The notes: generated by a model not told the origin, from the sequence alone. 64,000 bases of DNA from Ardenticatenaceae bacterium (GCA_020634215.1 JACKCD010000006.1:62001-126000); one strand, 5' to 3'. Positions 16,650-26,127 are shown, counted from the first letter of the stretch. Translations and numbers: made by a program.

Positions 16650-17957
16650 ATGCAATTTGAAACATTTCTTAACAAACAAGAAAAAATCGCCGTCGTCGGC
16701 CTGGGGTACGTGGGGCTGCCGCTGGCAGTGCATTTGGCGCGGCATTTTGCCGTGGTCGGCTTTGATGTGGCCGAGGCGCGGGTGGCCGAACTGCGGCGCG
16801 GCAGCGACCATACCCGCGAGGTCAGCGAGGCTGATTTGGCAGCAGTGTCGCTGCTTTACACCGCCAACCCGGCCGACTTGGCGGCGTGCAAGCTGTTTAT
16901 TGTGGCCGTGCCCACCCCCATTGATGGGCATCGCATCCCTGATTTGACCCCAGTGCGGCGGGCGTTTGCCACGGTGGGGCAGCAGATGGGGCGCGGGTCG
17001 TGTGTGGTGCTGGAATCCACGGTTTATCCGGGGGTGACAGAGGAGATCGGGGTGCCGATTCTGGAAGAAGCATCGGGGCTGGTTTGTGGCCGGGATTTTA
17101 CGGTGGGGTATTCGCCGGAGCGGATTAACCCAGGGGACAAGGAGCGGACGCTGGAGAAGATTGTGAAGGTGGTGTCAGGGTGGGATGAGAAAACGGCCGT
17201 TTTTCTCGCCCAAATTTACGGTCAGGTGGTGGAAGCCGGTATCCACGTCGCTCCCAGTATCCGCGTGGCCGAAGCCGCCAAGGTCATTGAAAACACCCAG
17301 CGCGACCTCAACATTGCCCTCATGAACGAACTGTCGCTTATCTTCGACCACATGGGCATTGACACCCTTGACGTGTTGGCGGCGGCGGGAACCAAGTGGA
17401 ACTTTCTCCCTTTTCGGCCGGGGCTGGTGGGCGGTCACTGTATTGGCGTGGATCCCTACTACCTGACCTTCAAAGCCGAGTCGTTGGGCTATCACCCGCA
17501 GATGATTTTGGCCGGACGACGCATTAACGACCGTATGGGTAAATATGTGGCGGAAAAGACGGTGAAGCTGCTGATTGCCGCTGGAAAGCAGGTGCAGGGG
17601 GCGCGGGTGGCGGTGTTGGGGCTGACGTTTAAAGAGAATGTGCCCGATTTACGCAACACGCGGGTGATTGACATTGTGCGTGAGCTACAAGATTATCAGG
17701 TCAGTGTGCTGGTGCATGACCCTTATGCTGATGCTCAAGAGGCGCAGCGGCTTTATGGGTTGAGCTTGGCCGCATTGGCGGATCTAACCGAGATTGATGC
17801 CCTGATTATCGCCGTGGGGCATCGTGAGTATGCGGTGATGGGGCTGGCGGGTTTGGTGGGGTTGTGTACGGCAGAAAGGCCAATTTTGGTTGATGTGAAG
17901 GGCGGTTTTGCAGCCGCAGAAGCGGAGCGGCTGGGCTTTAACTATTGGCGGCTGTAG
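16650..17957 (+). CDS. UDP-N-acetylhexosamine 6-dehydrogenase (WbpO/TviB type)
   Basis: The 435-residue nucleotide-sugar dehydrogenase has an N-terminal NAD motif (VVGLGYVGLPLA, residues 15-26), a VAVPTPID strand and GYSPERINPGD, characteristic of UDP-GalNAc/GlcNAc dehydrogenases. The catalytic Cys is in GGHCIGVDPYYL (about 270-281), followed by a C-terminal domain with GLTFKENVPDLRNT. It oxidises C6 of a UDP-HexNAc to the uronic acid for surface polysaccharide. A palindrome is inserted at DEKTAVFLAQ (about 181). No Shine-Dalgarno sequence is obvious; the ATG follows a repeat hairpin. Other polysaccharide genes lie at 39.5-46 kb, not adjacent. Confidence 0.9.
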   Translation: MQFETFLNKQEKIAVVGLGYVGLPLAVHLARHFAVVGFDVAEARVAELRRGSDHTREVSEADLAAVSLLYTANPADLAACKLFIVAVPTPIDGHRIPDLTPVRRAFATVGQQMGRGSCVVLESTVYPGVTEEIGVPILEEASGLVCGRDFTVGYSPERINPGDKERTLEKIVKVVSGWDEKTAVFLAQIYGQVVEAGIHVAPSIRVAEAAKVIENTQRDLNIALMNELSLIFDHMGIDTLDVLAAAGTKWNFLPFRPGLVGGHCIGVDPYYLTFKAESLGYHPQMILAGRRINDRMGKYVAEKTVKLLIAAGKQVQGARVAVLGLTFKENVPDLRNTRVIDIVRELQDYQVSVLVHDPYADAQEAQRLYGLSLAALADLTEIDALIIAVGHREYAVMGLAGLVGLCTAERPILVDVKGGFAAAEAERLGFNYWRL

Positions 17958-17971
17958 GCAAGGAGGCTGAG

Positions 17972-18508
17972 GTGATTCGATTGGCGGCAACGGTAGCGAT
18001 TGTGCAGGATGACAAGGTTTTACTGGCAAAGCGGGAGGATTTTGAGGTGTGGTGTTTGCCAGGCGGCATGGTGGATGTAGGGGAGTCGTTGGCGGAAACG
18101 GCCGTTCGTGAAGCCCACGAAGAAACAGGCTTAACCGTTGAGATTACCCGTTTGGTCGGCATTTATTCCGAGATTGGTGCCTGGAATGATATTCATCTGG
18201 CGTTGTTTGCGGCGCGGCCCACAGGCGGTGCGCTCTTCCCACAGGCAGATGAAGTGTTGGATTTGCGCTATTTTGCCCCAACTGATTTGCCAGCCGATAT
18301 GTTTTGGTGGCATCGGCAGCAAGTAGCCGATTTGTTTGCTGGCGTTGGGGGAAGCGCGGCGTGGCGGCAAAACGTGGCGGCACAGCCAGGAGCAACCACG
18401 CGGGAGGCACTTTATGCCCTGCGCGATGCGTCGGGTTTGTCCCGGACTGAGTTTTATCATTGGTATTATGAATCATTGGGAGCATACAACATGAACCGCC
18501 AAGCGTAA
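17972..18508 (+). CDS. Nudix hydrolase
   Basis: The start is GTG 17972, 5 bases after AGGAGG; an upstream TTG lies inside the preceding gene. The Nudix box is complete (GGMVDVGESLAETAVREAHEETGL pattern, about residues 37-59), with REAHEE providing the metal-binding Glu residues. The chain continues about 75 residues beyond the usual Nudix fold, with WWHRQQVADLF and a C-terminal YHWYYESLG. The substrate (NDP-sugar or nucleotide) cannot be told. It is 14 bp downstream of the UDP-sugar dehydrogenase and probably co-transcribed. The palindrome falls inside the Nudix box as ETAVRE, keeping the motif intact. Confidence 0.87.
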   Translation: MIRLAATVAIVQDDKVLLAKREDFEVWCLPGGMVDVGESLAETAVREAHEETGLTVEITRLVGIYSEIGAWNDIHLALFAARPTGGALFPQADEVLDLRYFAPTDLPADMFWWHRQQVADLFAGVGGSAAWRQNVAAQPGATTREALYALRDASGLSRTEFYHWYYESLGAYNMNRQA

Positions 18509-18740
18509 GTGGTTATTGGATACATAAAACTGCTTTGCTTCCATGATTTTGCGGTCTTGAATGGGGCGGGACGGGGAAAAGTGGGAGGGAAAAAAGTGTG
18601 AATTTTCTTGCCAGATAGGAATCTTTAGGCAACAATTTCGCGGTTCTAATTTGGTTCAGATTTAGGCGCAACCCCCCTTTGCATTTGGTGTCTAAGTCAA
18701 TCTGCGCTCTCACTTTTGCTAGGCTGGCAAAGGTCAGAAT
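18509..18740. other. Gap with no recognised feature
   Basis: This 232-bp non-coding stretch is poly-purine-rich in its first half. I see no strong hairpin, palindrome or consensus promoter. Confidence 0.5.
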
Positions 18741-21700
18741 GTGTGGAGGAAGGTCTTGAATAAATGGTTGTCTAAAAGTGTTCGTGTGGCACTGGTTGTG
18801 TCGGTGCTGCTGGCTGGTGTGTGGCTGATTAGCCGTTCATCAGGCCCTGCCGCAGAAACTGTTGCGCGTTATGATGCTGTACAGCAAGCGTTGGCTCCTG
18901 GTCGAACAAGAGGTGAGGGAGGAGAAACGGCCGTTTCTCCCGAACAAGCGGCTGAAATTGTCCAATTTACGGCCGTTCGCCCCGCCTCGGTTGACATGAG
19001 CAGTATGCCCAGCCGCCCCAGCAAGGAAGACCGCCTACAGCAGCAATATCTGGCTGGCGAAATTGACATCGAGGCCAACGAAGGGCCGGTTAGCGAAGCC
19101 GTTTATGAAACACTGCTGGCCGAATCGCTGGCGCAGAAGCCGGATCGTTCGGTGCAAAGTTATAGCGTACAGTCCCTTGCTTCTACCCTGACGGCCGGCA
19201 CCAACTTCAAATCCATAGATTACACTCAGTCTCAGCAAGGTGTTCCCCCCGACCCCGACATTACTGTTGGTCGTGACCACATCATCGTCGGGGTAAACAC
19301 TAGCTTCCAGATCTTCGACAAATCGGGCAACAGCCTGGTTGGCCCTACCCTCTTTTCAGATTTTTGGGGTGCCAACTGTGGCACCGGCAGCGGCGTTGTC
19401 ATGTTTGACCCCTATCTGGACTATGATGAAAAGGAAGGACGCTACATCCTCGGCATTACCGCCTATGATCCCAATGTCAACGGTGGCGACAACGGTTATG
19501 CCTGTATTGCCGTCTCTCAAACCGACAATGCCACGGGGCAATGGTGGCTTTACTCTTTTGACGGCAACCCTGGCACCGGCACCGACTACTTCTTTGACTA
19601 TCCCCATTTGGGTGTTGGGCAAAACGCCCTCTACCTGTCGGCCAACATGTTTGGTGCCTCCTTTGTGCGCAATCACGTCTTTGCCTATGACAAATTTGCC
19701 ATGTATGCCGGGCAATCGGCCAACAGCGTTAAAATCAACGTTGGCAGTGCCAACTTCACCATCCAGCCCGCCAAAATGCACGGCTACACCACCGGCGGCT
19801 GGCCGACCAACGCCAATGAACCCCACTACTTTGTGGATGCTCAATATGGCAATAACCAAAATCGGCTGACTGTTTGGAGAATGACCGATCCCTTTGGCGC
19901 AGCTTCTTTGACGCAGGCGGGTACGGTCACGGTCAACAGCTATAGCTTGTCTGTGAGCCAGCCGCAGCTTGGCGGCAGCAACATTCAGGGCAATGATAAC
20001 CGGCTGCTGGATGTGAAATATTGGGGTGGCAAGCTGTATACTACCCACACCGTAGGCTGTAATCCCGGCAGCGGCACCGTCAACTGTATTCGCTGGTATG
20101 TCATTGACGTAAGCAGCGGCACACCAACGCTGCTGGATCAAGGTACTCTTGCTTCCAATGGCGACTATCGCAGCTTCCCTGCCATTGCTCCTAACGCTTG
20201 TGGCGATATGTTGGTTGGCTATACCAAGACGAACACCAGCATTTATCCCAGCGTTTATGTCGCCGGCCGTGAGGCTGGTGATGCAGCGGGACAGTTAAAA
20301 CAGGAAACGCTGCTCCATGCGGGCGAGGCGTTCTATACGGCCTATGACAGCGTGCCGCGCCGTTGGGGTGACTACACTGGCATGGGGATTGATCCGGATG
20401 GGGTAACGTTCTGGTATGTGGGTGAATATTCACGTAACCAGGCAACAGCCCGCTGGTCTACGTGGGTAGGTTCATACACCTGGCCTGGCTGTAATGTTGG
20501 CCCCACGCCAACCCCTGGCCCCACGGCAACTGCGACTAATACGCCGCCGCCGACTAATACGCCTGGGCCAAGCAGTTGCACGACGTATGCGAGCAGCGAT
20601 GTGCCCAAAACGATTTCCACTAGCGGTACCCCTAGCGTGAGTTCGGTGGTGACTGTGCCAACTGGCGGTACGATTACTGACATCAATGTGTTGGGGTTGA
20701 ATGGGACGCACACCTGGATTAATGATTTGGACTTTAATTTGACGAGTCCGCAGGGAACGGCCGTTCAAATCATGGCGCAATCCTGTTCCAGCGAAGACAA
20801 CTTTAGCCTCAGCCTGGACGACGAAGCCGCACCCGGAAGTTGGCCGTGTCCACCGGTAGGTGGTGGCACCTACCAGCCCAGCAGCTCGCTATCAGCCTTT
20901 GACGGGCAAAACAGTGCTGGCACCTGGACGCTGCGGGTTGACGACAATGCTAACCTCGATGGCGGCAGCCTGAACGGTTGGAGCTTGGAAGTGTGTACCG
21001 AAGGCGCTGGCCCTACGGCGACCAATACTCCCGTTCCGCCCACACCAACCAATACACCTGTGCCACCTACGCCGACGAACACCCCCGTTCCGCCTACGCC
21101 AACCTTCACACCTGTTCCTGGTGGTGACGAGTTGATTTATGTTAGCTCGACGACAAACGGCAATGCCAATGGGCTGGCGTATAATGACGAAGATATTATT
21201 GTGCGGAACCAGACAACGGGCGTATGGTCGCTCTTCTTTGATGGCTCGGATGTGGGGTTGACGACCAGCGCAGCGGATGTAGATGCGTTCTATTTGATGA
21301 GTGACGGCAGCTTGTTGTTGAGCTTTGTGGGTGATCCTAGCATTACCGGGCTTGGGACGGTTGCCAGAAGTGACATTGTGCGCTTTGTGGGGACGCTGGG
21401 CAGCAACACGTCGGGTACGTTTACGATGTATTTCGACGGATCGGATGTGGGGTTGACGACAACGGCGGAGAATATTGATGCAATGGGGGTGGATGGAAAC
21501 GGCCGTTTGCTCATCAGCACCACCGGTAATCCCGGCGTCACCGGGTTGACTGGGTTGACAGATGAAGACGTGATTGCTTTTACACCTTCCTCATTGGGAG
21601 ATACAACGGTCGGCAGTTGGAGCTACTACTTTGACGGCTCCGACGTTGGCCTGGCTGATAGCAACAGCGAAGATGTGACCGGCAGTTGGGCAGATGCCAA

Positions 21701-21893
21701 CGGCGACCTCTACCTTTCTGCGCTTGGTGCCTTCTCGGTGTCGGGTGCCAGCGGTGATGGTGCCGACATCTTCCGCTGCGCCTCCTTTGTCTCTGGCAGC
21801 ACTACAAGCTGCACCTTCTCCCTCTATTGGGATGGTTCAGTAAACGGATTTGCCGGGGAAGTGATGGATGGGCTGTTTATTGACAAGCCATAG
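18741..21893 (+). CDS. Large secreted protein with P-domain and FDGSDVGL repeats
   Basis: The N-terminus has a signal anchor (VRVALVVSVLLAGVWLIS, about residues 15-32). Residues about 150-590 are a globular domain rich in D/N/G/Y with DPDITVGRDHIIVGVN, possibly a beta-propeller. A Thr/Pro linker (about 592-612) leads to a proprotein-convertase P-domain (ITDINVLGLNGTHTWINDLDFNL, then AGTWTLRVDDNANLDGG, about 615-755). A second linker of PTPTNTPVP repeats (about 758-795) follows. The C-terminal domain has repeats of (Y/F)FDGSDVGL near 829, 893 and 967 plus a variant YWDGS. The role is unknown, with surface adhesion or a protease-associated partner likely; no protease motif was found. A stronger start than GTG 18741 may be TTG 18756, three bases after GGAGGAAGG. 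Confidence 0.75.
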   Translation: MWRKVLNKWLSKSVRVALVVSVLLAGVWLISRSSGPAAETVARYDAVQQALAPGRTRGEGGETAVSPEQAAEIVQFTAVRPASVDMSSMPSRPSKEDRLQQQYLAGEIDIEANEGPVSEAVYETLLAESLAQKPDRSVQSYSVQSLASTLTAGTNFKSIDYTQSQQGVPPDPDITVGRDHIIVGVNTSFQIFDKSGNSLVGPTLFSDFWGANCGTGSGVVMFDPYLDYDEKEGRYILGITAYDPNVNGGDNGYACIAVSQTDNATGQWWLYSFDGNPGTGTDYFFDYPHLGVGQNALYLSANMFGASFVRNHVFAYDKFAMYAGQSANSVKINVGSANFTIQPAKMHGYTTGGWPTNANEPHYFVDAQYGNNQNRLTVWRMTDPFGAASLTQAGTVTVNSYSLSVSQPQLGGSNIQGNDNRLLDVKYWGGKLYTTHTVGCNPGSGTVNCIRWYVIDVSSGTPTLLDQGTLASNGDYRSFPAIAPNACGDMLVGYTKTNTSIYPSVYVAGREAGDAAGQLKQETLLHAGEAFYTAYDSVPRRWGDYTGMGIDPDGVTFWYVGEYSRNQATARWSTWVGSYTWPGCNVGPTPTPGPTATATNTPPPTNTPGPSSCTTYASSDVPKTISTSGTPSVSSVVTVPTGGTITDINVLGLNGTHTWINDLDFNLTSPQGTAVQIMAQSCSSEDNFSLSLDDEAAPGSWPCPPVGGGTYQPSSSLSAFDGQNSAGTWTLRVDDNANLDGGSLNGWSLEVCTEGAGPTATNTPVPPTPTNTPVPPTPTNTPVPPTPTFTPVPGGDELIYVSSTTNGNANGLAYNDEDIIVRNQTTGVWSLFFDGSDVGLTTSAADVDAFYLMSDGSLLLSFVGDPSITGLGTVARSDIVRFVGTLGSNTSGTFTMYFDGSDVGLTTTAENIDAMGVDGNGRLLISTTGNPGVTGLTGLTDEDVIAFTPSSLGDTTVGSWSYYFDGSDVGLADSNSEDVTGSWADANGDLYLSALGAFSVSGASGDGADIFRCASFVSGSTTSCTFSLYWDGSVNGFAGEVMDGLFIDKP

Positions 21894-21909
21894 CCAAATA
21901 GTTTAGTGC

Positions 21910-21950
21910 GTGATGCGTGGTGCGTTATGTTTTGACGCACCACGCATCAC
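21910..21950. repeat. Perfect 16-bp intergenic hairpin from GTGATGCGTG repeats
   Basis: GTGATGCGTGGTGCGT (21910-21925) pairs perfectly with 21935-21950 across a 9-nt loop. It lies between convergent genes and may terminate both, but T-tracts are absent. Confidence 0.75.
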
Positions 21951-21976
21951 GTGATGACTTTGCCAAATAGGCAGGG

Positions 21977-22519
21977 CTACGCTTGTTGTTGCCTTTCCCG
22001 CATCGCCTGTAGCGTTAGAATTTCACCGCAGTGGCGCACGCTGTCCTGGAAAACGTGGCGCACCCAAGCATAGACCGGCTGCTCATTTTTGCCCCACTGT
22101 CGTAGTTCATCCAAGCCACCTTCTGGCAGACCGCGCAAATAATCATAGATGGCCTGGTGGGTTTGATCGAAGTAGTCAAACAGCAGGGCACGTTCAAACT
22201 GGGGGATGGCCGCAACTTCTTCAGCCGTGTAGCCGATTACGGAGCCAAACCCGGCGATCCCTAGCCCGCGTGAATCATAATTCACTTGTTTGTCCCAGCC
22301 GTCCCGAAACCACAATTCATCTTCCTGGGTTTGCCCCTGCAAAAACCGTACCAAAAACACATCCAACATGCGTGCCACGTGCCAGATGGTGACGTTGATG
22401 CTGTTTGCGGCAGGGTCAGGCGTCCAGTAAAGTAGTTCAGTGGGCATGTCGGCCACCTCGTTTTTAATCCAGTTGGCGTTGAATTCCATCAAATCTATGA
22501 GCATTTCTATTGGGGTCAT
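21977..22519 (-). CDS. DinB-like / mycothiol-transferase-type four-helix protein
   Basis: ATG 22519 is chosen because AAAGGAG lies 6 bases upstream. The 180-residue product starts MTPIEMLIDLMEFNANWI. It shows the DinB-type metal site: His in NVTIWHVARMLDVFLVRFL (about residue 45), a mid-chain YFDQTHQAIYDYL helix and His in WVRHVFQDSVRHCGEIL near the C-terminus. The activity is unknown. It is divergent from mutY, whose promoter lies within the 70-bp gap. Confidence 0.75.
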   Translation of the reverse strand: MTPIEMLIDLMEFNANWIKNEVADMPTELLYWTPDPAANSINVTIWHVARMLDVFLVRFLQGQTQEDELWFRDGWDKQVNYDSRGLGIAGFGSVIGYTAEEVAAIPQFERALLFDYFDQTHQAIYDYLRGLPEGGLDELRQWGKNEQPVYAWVRHVFQDSVRHCGEILTLQAMRERQQQA

Positions 22520-22554
22520 TAACATCTCCTTTTTTGGAAGCATTATGGGAAAAG

Positions 22555-22583
22555 TTGGGGCAGTGTCAAGCTGGGGTTACAAT
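22555..22583 (+). promoter_or_regulatory. Promoter of mutY, leaderless
   Basis: TTGGGG (22555-22560), a 17-bp spacer and TACAAT (22578-22583) end 6 nt before the mutY ATG. No Shine-Dalgarno sequence is present. Confidence 0.55.
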
Positions 22584-22589
22584 GGGGTC

Positions 22590-23693
22590 ATGAATGATCT
22601 GCGAGAGATTGCCCCTTTGTTGTTGGCCTGGTGGGATGCTGGGCATGAGTCGTTGCCGTGGCGGGAGACCAAAGACCCATACCACATTTGGGTGTCGGAG
22701 ATTATGCTGCAGCAGACGCAGGTGGCGACGGTCATTCCTTATTATGAGCGTTGGCTGGTGCGGTTTCCCACAGTGGAGACGCTGGCAGAGGCATCGCTGG
22801 ATGAGGTGCTAAAGCTGTGGGAAGGGTTGGGTTATTACAGCCGGGCGCGAAATTTGCACGCGGCGGCAAAGATGGTGCTGGAGCGGTTTAACGGCCGTTT
22901 ACCCCCCACCGCCGCCGACCTCCAATCCCTCAAAGGGATTGGACGCTACACCGCTGGAGCCATCGCCTCCATTGCCTTTGATGAGCCAGCCCCCATTCTC
23001 GATGGCAATGTTATCCGCGTTTTCAGTCGGCTGACCGATCTTGACGAGGATGTGACGACTACGGCTGCTAAAAAGCGGCTGTGGCAGCTTGCCACCGAGG
23101 TTGTGCCTACCAAACGGCCGGGTGATTTTAACCAGGCGCTAATGGAATTGGGGCAGCAGGTGTGTGCGCCAGCCAGACCATTGTGCCTGCTTTGCCCGCT
23201 GCAAAGCCTGTGCCTGGCACGGCAGTGCGGGACGCAGCTAGAGCGCCCGGTGCGCCCACCGCGTAAAAACACGCCCCACTATGATGTGGCGGCGGGTATC
23301 ATTTGGCAAACGGAGGAGCGGGGGGAAAACGGCCGTTTTTTGATTGCACAACGGCCGTTAGAAGGGTTGCTGGGTGGTCTGTGGGAATTCCCCGGTGGCA
23401 AGCAGGAGCCAGGGGAAACGCTGCCGCAAACGTTGGTGCGTGAGATTGAGGAAGAGTTGGCACTCACCATTCGCGTAGACAGCTTTCTGGTAAGCATTAA
23501 ACACGCCTTTACCCATTTTCGCATCACCGTCCACGCCTTTCATGCCACCCATGTGGCGGGCGTGCCGCAGCATTTAAGCGTGGCAAACCACGCCTGGGTG
23601 ACGTTGGCCGATTTAGACAACTACGCTTTTGCGCTCACCAACCGCAAAATCATTGCTGCATTGAGGAATTGGAGATTGGAGATTGGAGATTGA
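22590..23693 (+). CDS. mutY: A/G-specific adenine DNA glycosylase MutY
   Basis: The protein removes adenine mispaired with 8-oxoguanine. Starting at ATG 22590, catalytic residues fall at the same numbers as in E. coli: Glu37 (SEIMLQQTQ) and Asp138 (LDGNVIRVFSR, after the HhH motif LKGIGRYTAGAI). The 4Fe-4S ligands are Cys192, 199, 202 and 208 (C-x6-C-x2-C-x5-C). The C-terminal MutT-like 8-oxoG recognition domain runs from about 225 (WEFPGGKQEPGE). Two palindromes sit close together in the interdomain and MutT loop (ENGRFLIAQRPLEG). The last residues (NWRLEIGD) are encoded by a GGAGATT intergenic repeat that has become coding. Confidence 0.95.
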   Translation: MNDLREIAPLLLAWWDAGHESLPWRETKDPYHIWVSEIMLQQTQVATVIPYYERWLVRFPTVETLAEASLDEVLKLWEGLGYYSRARNLHAAAKMVLERFNGRLPPTAADLQSLKGIGRYTAGAIASIAFDEPAPILDGNVIRVFSRLTDLDEDVTTTAAKKRLWQLATEVVPTKRPGDFNQALMELGQQVCAPARPLCLLCPLQSLCLARQCGTQLERPVRPPRKNTPHYDVAAGIIWQTEERGENGRFLIAQRPLEGLLGGLWEFPGGKQEPGETLPQTLVREIEEELALTIRVDSFLVSIKHAFTHFRITVHAFHATHVAGVPQHLSVANHAWVTLADLDNYAFALTNRKIIAALRNWRLEIGD

Positions 23694-23716
23694 TCAGATT
23701 CCCAATCTCCAATCTC
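23669..23716. repeat. GGAGATT inverted tandem hairpin at the mutY 3' end
   Basis: GGAGATTGGAGATTGG on the left pairs with CCAATCTCCAATCTC on the right, across the mutY stop codon. It is likely to form a stable RNA hairpin at the end of the transcript. Confidence 0.7.
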
Positions 23717-23780
23717 TAATCTCTTTCCCCTTTCACGCTCTCTTAATGGTTTGGCCTGTCGTTTGGCGTATCATATTTTT

Positions 23781-25097
23781 ATGGCTCAACCAACTGCATC
23801 CGGCTTCTTCGATACTCTCACCATTTCCAAAGCGGCGATGGCACTTTACCGCGAAGCGCGGCAGGCTTCCAAGCTGCATGAACACCGTCGTGCCATTACG
23901 CTTTATTCCGAAGCCTATGCCTTTCCTGAGACTTCGTCGCTTTTTCGAGCGCGGCTGCTAGAGTATCGTGGCGAAAGTCATTGGCTGCTGTGCGAATTTA
24001 ACCAGGCAGAACAGGATTATGAAGCAGCGTTAGCGCTGTGTAATGAGCCAGATCAGGCGGCGCGGGTGCGAGTGCGGTTGAGTGAGATGGCAAATTTTTT
24101 AGGGGATTACGGCCGTTCTCTCGAATTATGTCAACAGGCACTGGAAGAAAGCAAGCTGGCGAGCAGCGTGCTGGTGACGGCGTGGGCACGTCGGGGCGTG
24201 GCGATTGCTCTACGGCAGCAGGGCAACACCGAACAAGCATTGAGCTATTTGACCCAGGCGTTGGCGACATTCCGCACCATGGGAGAGGCGCGGGAACAGG
24301 GACGGATTTTGGTCAGCATTGCTCGTACCCATTTGATGCGCGGCGAATACCAGCGGGCGGTGACGGCACTGCAAGAAGCACTCCACCTGTTCCGTTCGCT
24401 TGATGATCGCTGGCGCATCACCCAGGTTTTGAGCGATTTAGGTGAGTGTTACCAGGGATTATATGACCTGGAGACGGCACTTGAGTTTCATGAACGGGCA
24501 CTTGTTCTGGCGCAGGAGCAACAGATTCATATTTTCTTGCCCCAAATTTACCGCAATTTAGGTTTTGTGTTGGTGCAGTTGGGTCAGATTGACGCGGGGA
24601 TGGTTTATCTGGGGCGTTCATTGGAGGAGGCGCAGACCTTACAGGCTCGTGAACAAGAGGTGCTGTCGCTGTATCAATTAGCGCAGTCATGTCTTTTTGC
24701 CACCAGCCAGCCCGAACTGGCGAAGCGGTATGTGGCGATGTTGAAGCAGTTGGCAGAGGCGTTGCAGGCGGCTCGCTTTTGTGCTCTAGCTGCTTTTGCT
24801 GAGGGGGAATTGTTGTTTGCGTGTGGGGAGCGGCAAACGGCCGTTTCTTCTCTCGAACGGGCACTGATTTGGGCACAAACGGCCGTTGATCGCGGCATCC
24901 TCTGGCAGCTCCACGCCGCCATGAGCCGCATGGTAGACAACCCCGAAATCGCCAACATCCACCGCAGCATCGCCGCCGAATTTCTGCGCCAAACTGCCGA
25001 GCCGCTGCAAGACCCCCAGGTCAAAAAACGCTTCCTCCAAGCCCCACCCGTGGCCGCTATTTTACAGGCTACCACAGTTGACCTCAACCCCCTCTAA
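23781..25097 (+). CDS. Tetratricopeptide-repeat protein
   Basis: The 438-residue, almost all-helical protein carries about eight TPR motifs from residue about 20 to 345 (for example AITLYSEAYAFPE, QAEQDYEAALAL, QALSYLTQALATF, RAVTALQEALHLF and ALEFHERALVLA). There is no enzymatic or membrane domain, so it probably acts as a scaffold. The start at ATG 23781 is supported by a TATCAT 6 nt upstream without a Shine-Dalgarno sequence, that is, a leaderless message. Palindromes appear at DYGRSLE, RQTAVSSLE and AQTAVDRG. Confidence 0.8.
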   Translation: MAQPTASGFFDTLTISKAAMALYREARQASKLHEHRRAITLYSEAYAFPETSSLFRARLLEYRGESHWLLCEFNQAEQDYEAALALCNEPDQAARVRVRLSEMANFLGDYGRSLELCQQALEESKLASSVLVTAWARRGVAIALRQQGNTEQALSYLTQALATFRTMGEAREQGRILVSIARTHLMRGEYQRAVTALQEALHLFRSLDDRWRITQVLSDLGECYQGLYDLETALEFHERALVLAQEQQIHIFLPQIYRNLGFVLVQLGQIDAGMVYLGRSLEEAQTLQAREQEVLSLYQLAQSCLFATSQPELAKRYVAMLKQLAEALQAARFCALAAFAEGELLFACGERQTAVSSLERALIWAQTAVDRGILWQLHAAMSRMVDNPEIANIHRSIAAEFLRQTAEPLQDPQVKKRFLQAPPVAAILQATTVDLNPL

Positions 25098-25119
25098 CGC
25101 TATAGTTTTGCCTGAATAA

Positions 25120-25190
25120 TGCAGGTTACAAGTTGCAGGTAGCAACCTTGTCAGCAAACATGACTTGCCACTTGCCACTTGCCGCTATGG
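25120..25190. repeat. ACTTGCC tandem/inverted repeat
   Basis: GCAGGTTACAAGTTGCAGGTAGCAACC is followed by three tandem CACTTGC units, partly complementary to the left arm. It is non-coding leader DNA of the following gene. Confidence 0.5.
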
Positions 25191-25207
25191 TTTTGTTGGG
25201 TGGTCAT

Positions 25208-26029
25208 ATGTTCCTGTTTTTTCAAGCAATTTTTGCCTGGCTGGCCGAACGGCTACGTGATTTGTTTCTTTGGCCAATCAATCTGGTGCGTGATTTTCCC
25301 GTGCGCTCGGCGCGTCTGCTGGCGACGTTGTGGCGTGGAGTGAAGGGGGTTGTTTTCTTTTTGCCGGACTTGGTGAATGTTAGGAGTGTGGGGGGGGGAA
25401 ACGGCCGTTTATCCCCTTACATACAGCACAAAGTCGGCCGCTTCATTGATTGGCTCCACCAACTCCTTGCCAACCTCTTCGACCTCATTGGCGGTCCCGA
25501 AATTGCCCAATTCTTCATGCATCTCATCACCAAAACCACCCCTCTCACCGGTGCTGAAATCGCCATGATGTCCAGCGTCCTTGGCTCCCACGCCTTGCGC
25601 TACGGCGAAATTCGCGTTGCCGAAGGTGGCCTCTTCAACCTCATCTTCAAGCTAAACGGCAACCTCGCCTTCGCCACCTGGCACACCATCAACCTTCCCC
25701 TAAACAGCGACAGTCAAGGATATAGCCACACCCGCCAGAATCTCCCCATTGTTGTCCACGAACTCACCCACGTCTACCAATACGAGCAAATCGGCACCCG
25801 CTATTTGGGCGAAGCCATCTACATGCTCATTAAAACCAAACGCGATTGCTATAACTATGGTGGCGGCAGCGGCCTGGCAGCCGCCTGTTCTCACGGCAAA
25901 AAATATTGCGACTTTAACCGTGAGCAACAGGCCAAAATAACCCAGGACTACTTCTACCTTCGCCAAGCTGGCTACGACACAACACCCTATGAACCCTTTT
26001 TACAGCAAGCCCGCGCCGGAGACCTTTAA
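25208..26029 (+). CDS. Membrane-associated HExxH protein (DUF4157-like putative metallopeptidase)
   Basis: The start is ATG 25208 (MFLFFQAIFAWLAERL). The N-terminus is amphipathic/hydrophobic with a second hydrophobic stretch near 40-60. The key motif is VVHELTHVYQYEQIGTRYLGEAI at about residues 179-201: HExxH plus a downstream Glu, as in gluzincins and DUF4157-type proteins. A Cys-rich tail follows (DCYNYGGG, AACSHGKKYCDF). Hydrolysis of protein is inferred only from the zinc motif. The gene lies alone between the TPR gene and the transporter operon. The palindrome appears as NGRLSPYIQ before the catalytic part. Confidence 0.65.
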   Translation: MFLFFQAIFAWLAERLRDLFLWPINLVRDFPVRSARLLATLWRGVKGVVFFLPDLVNVRSVGGGNGRLSPYIQHKVGRFIDWLHQLLANLFDLIGGPEIAQFFMHLITKTTPLTGAEIAMMSSVLGSHALRYGEIRVAEGGLFNLIFKLNGNLAFATWHTINLPLNSDSQGYSHTRQNLPIVVHELTHVYQYEQIGTRYLGEAIYMLIKTKRDCYNYGGGSGLAAACSHGKKYCDFNREQQAKITQDYFYLRQAGYDTTPYEPFLQQARAGDL

Positions 26030-26091
26030 ATGTGTGCTATACGTTACAACATCCCCACTTTGTCCTTCTTTGTCCCTAGTTTGACCCTTGT

Positions 26092-26120
26092 TTGACATTA
26101 TCTGTCACACCATTTATAAT
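26092..26120 (+). promoter_or_regulatory. Consensus sigma-70 promoter of the peptide transporter operon
   Basis: A perfect TTGACA (26092-26097), 17-bp spacer and perfect TATAAT (26115-26120) lie about 400 bp upstream of the binding-protein gene. This is the best promoter in the window and suggests high expression. Confidence 0.75.
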
Positions 26121-26127
26121 AAAAGCC

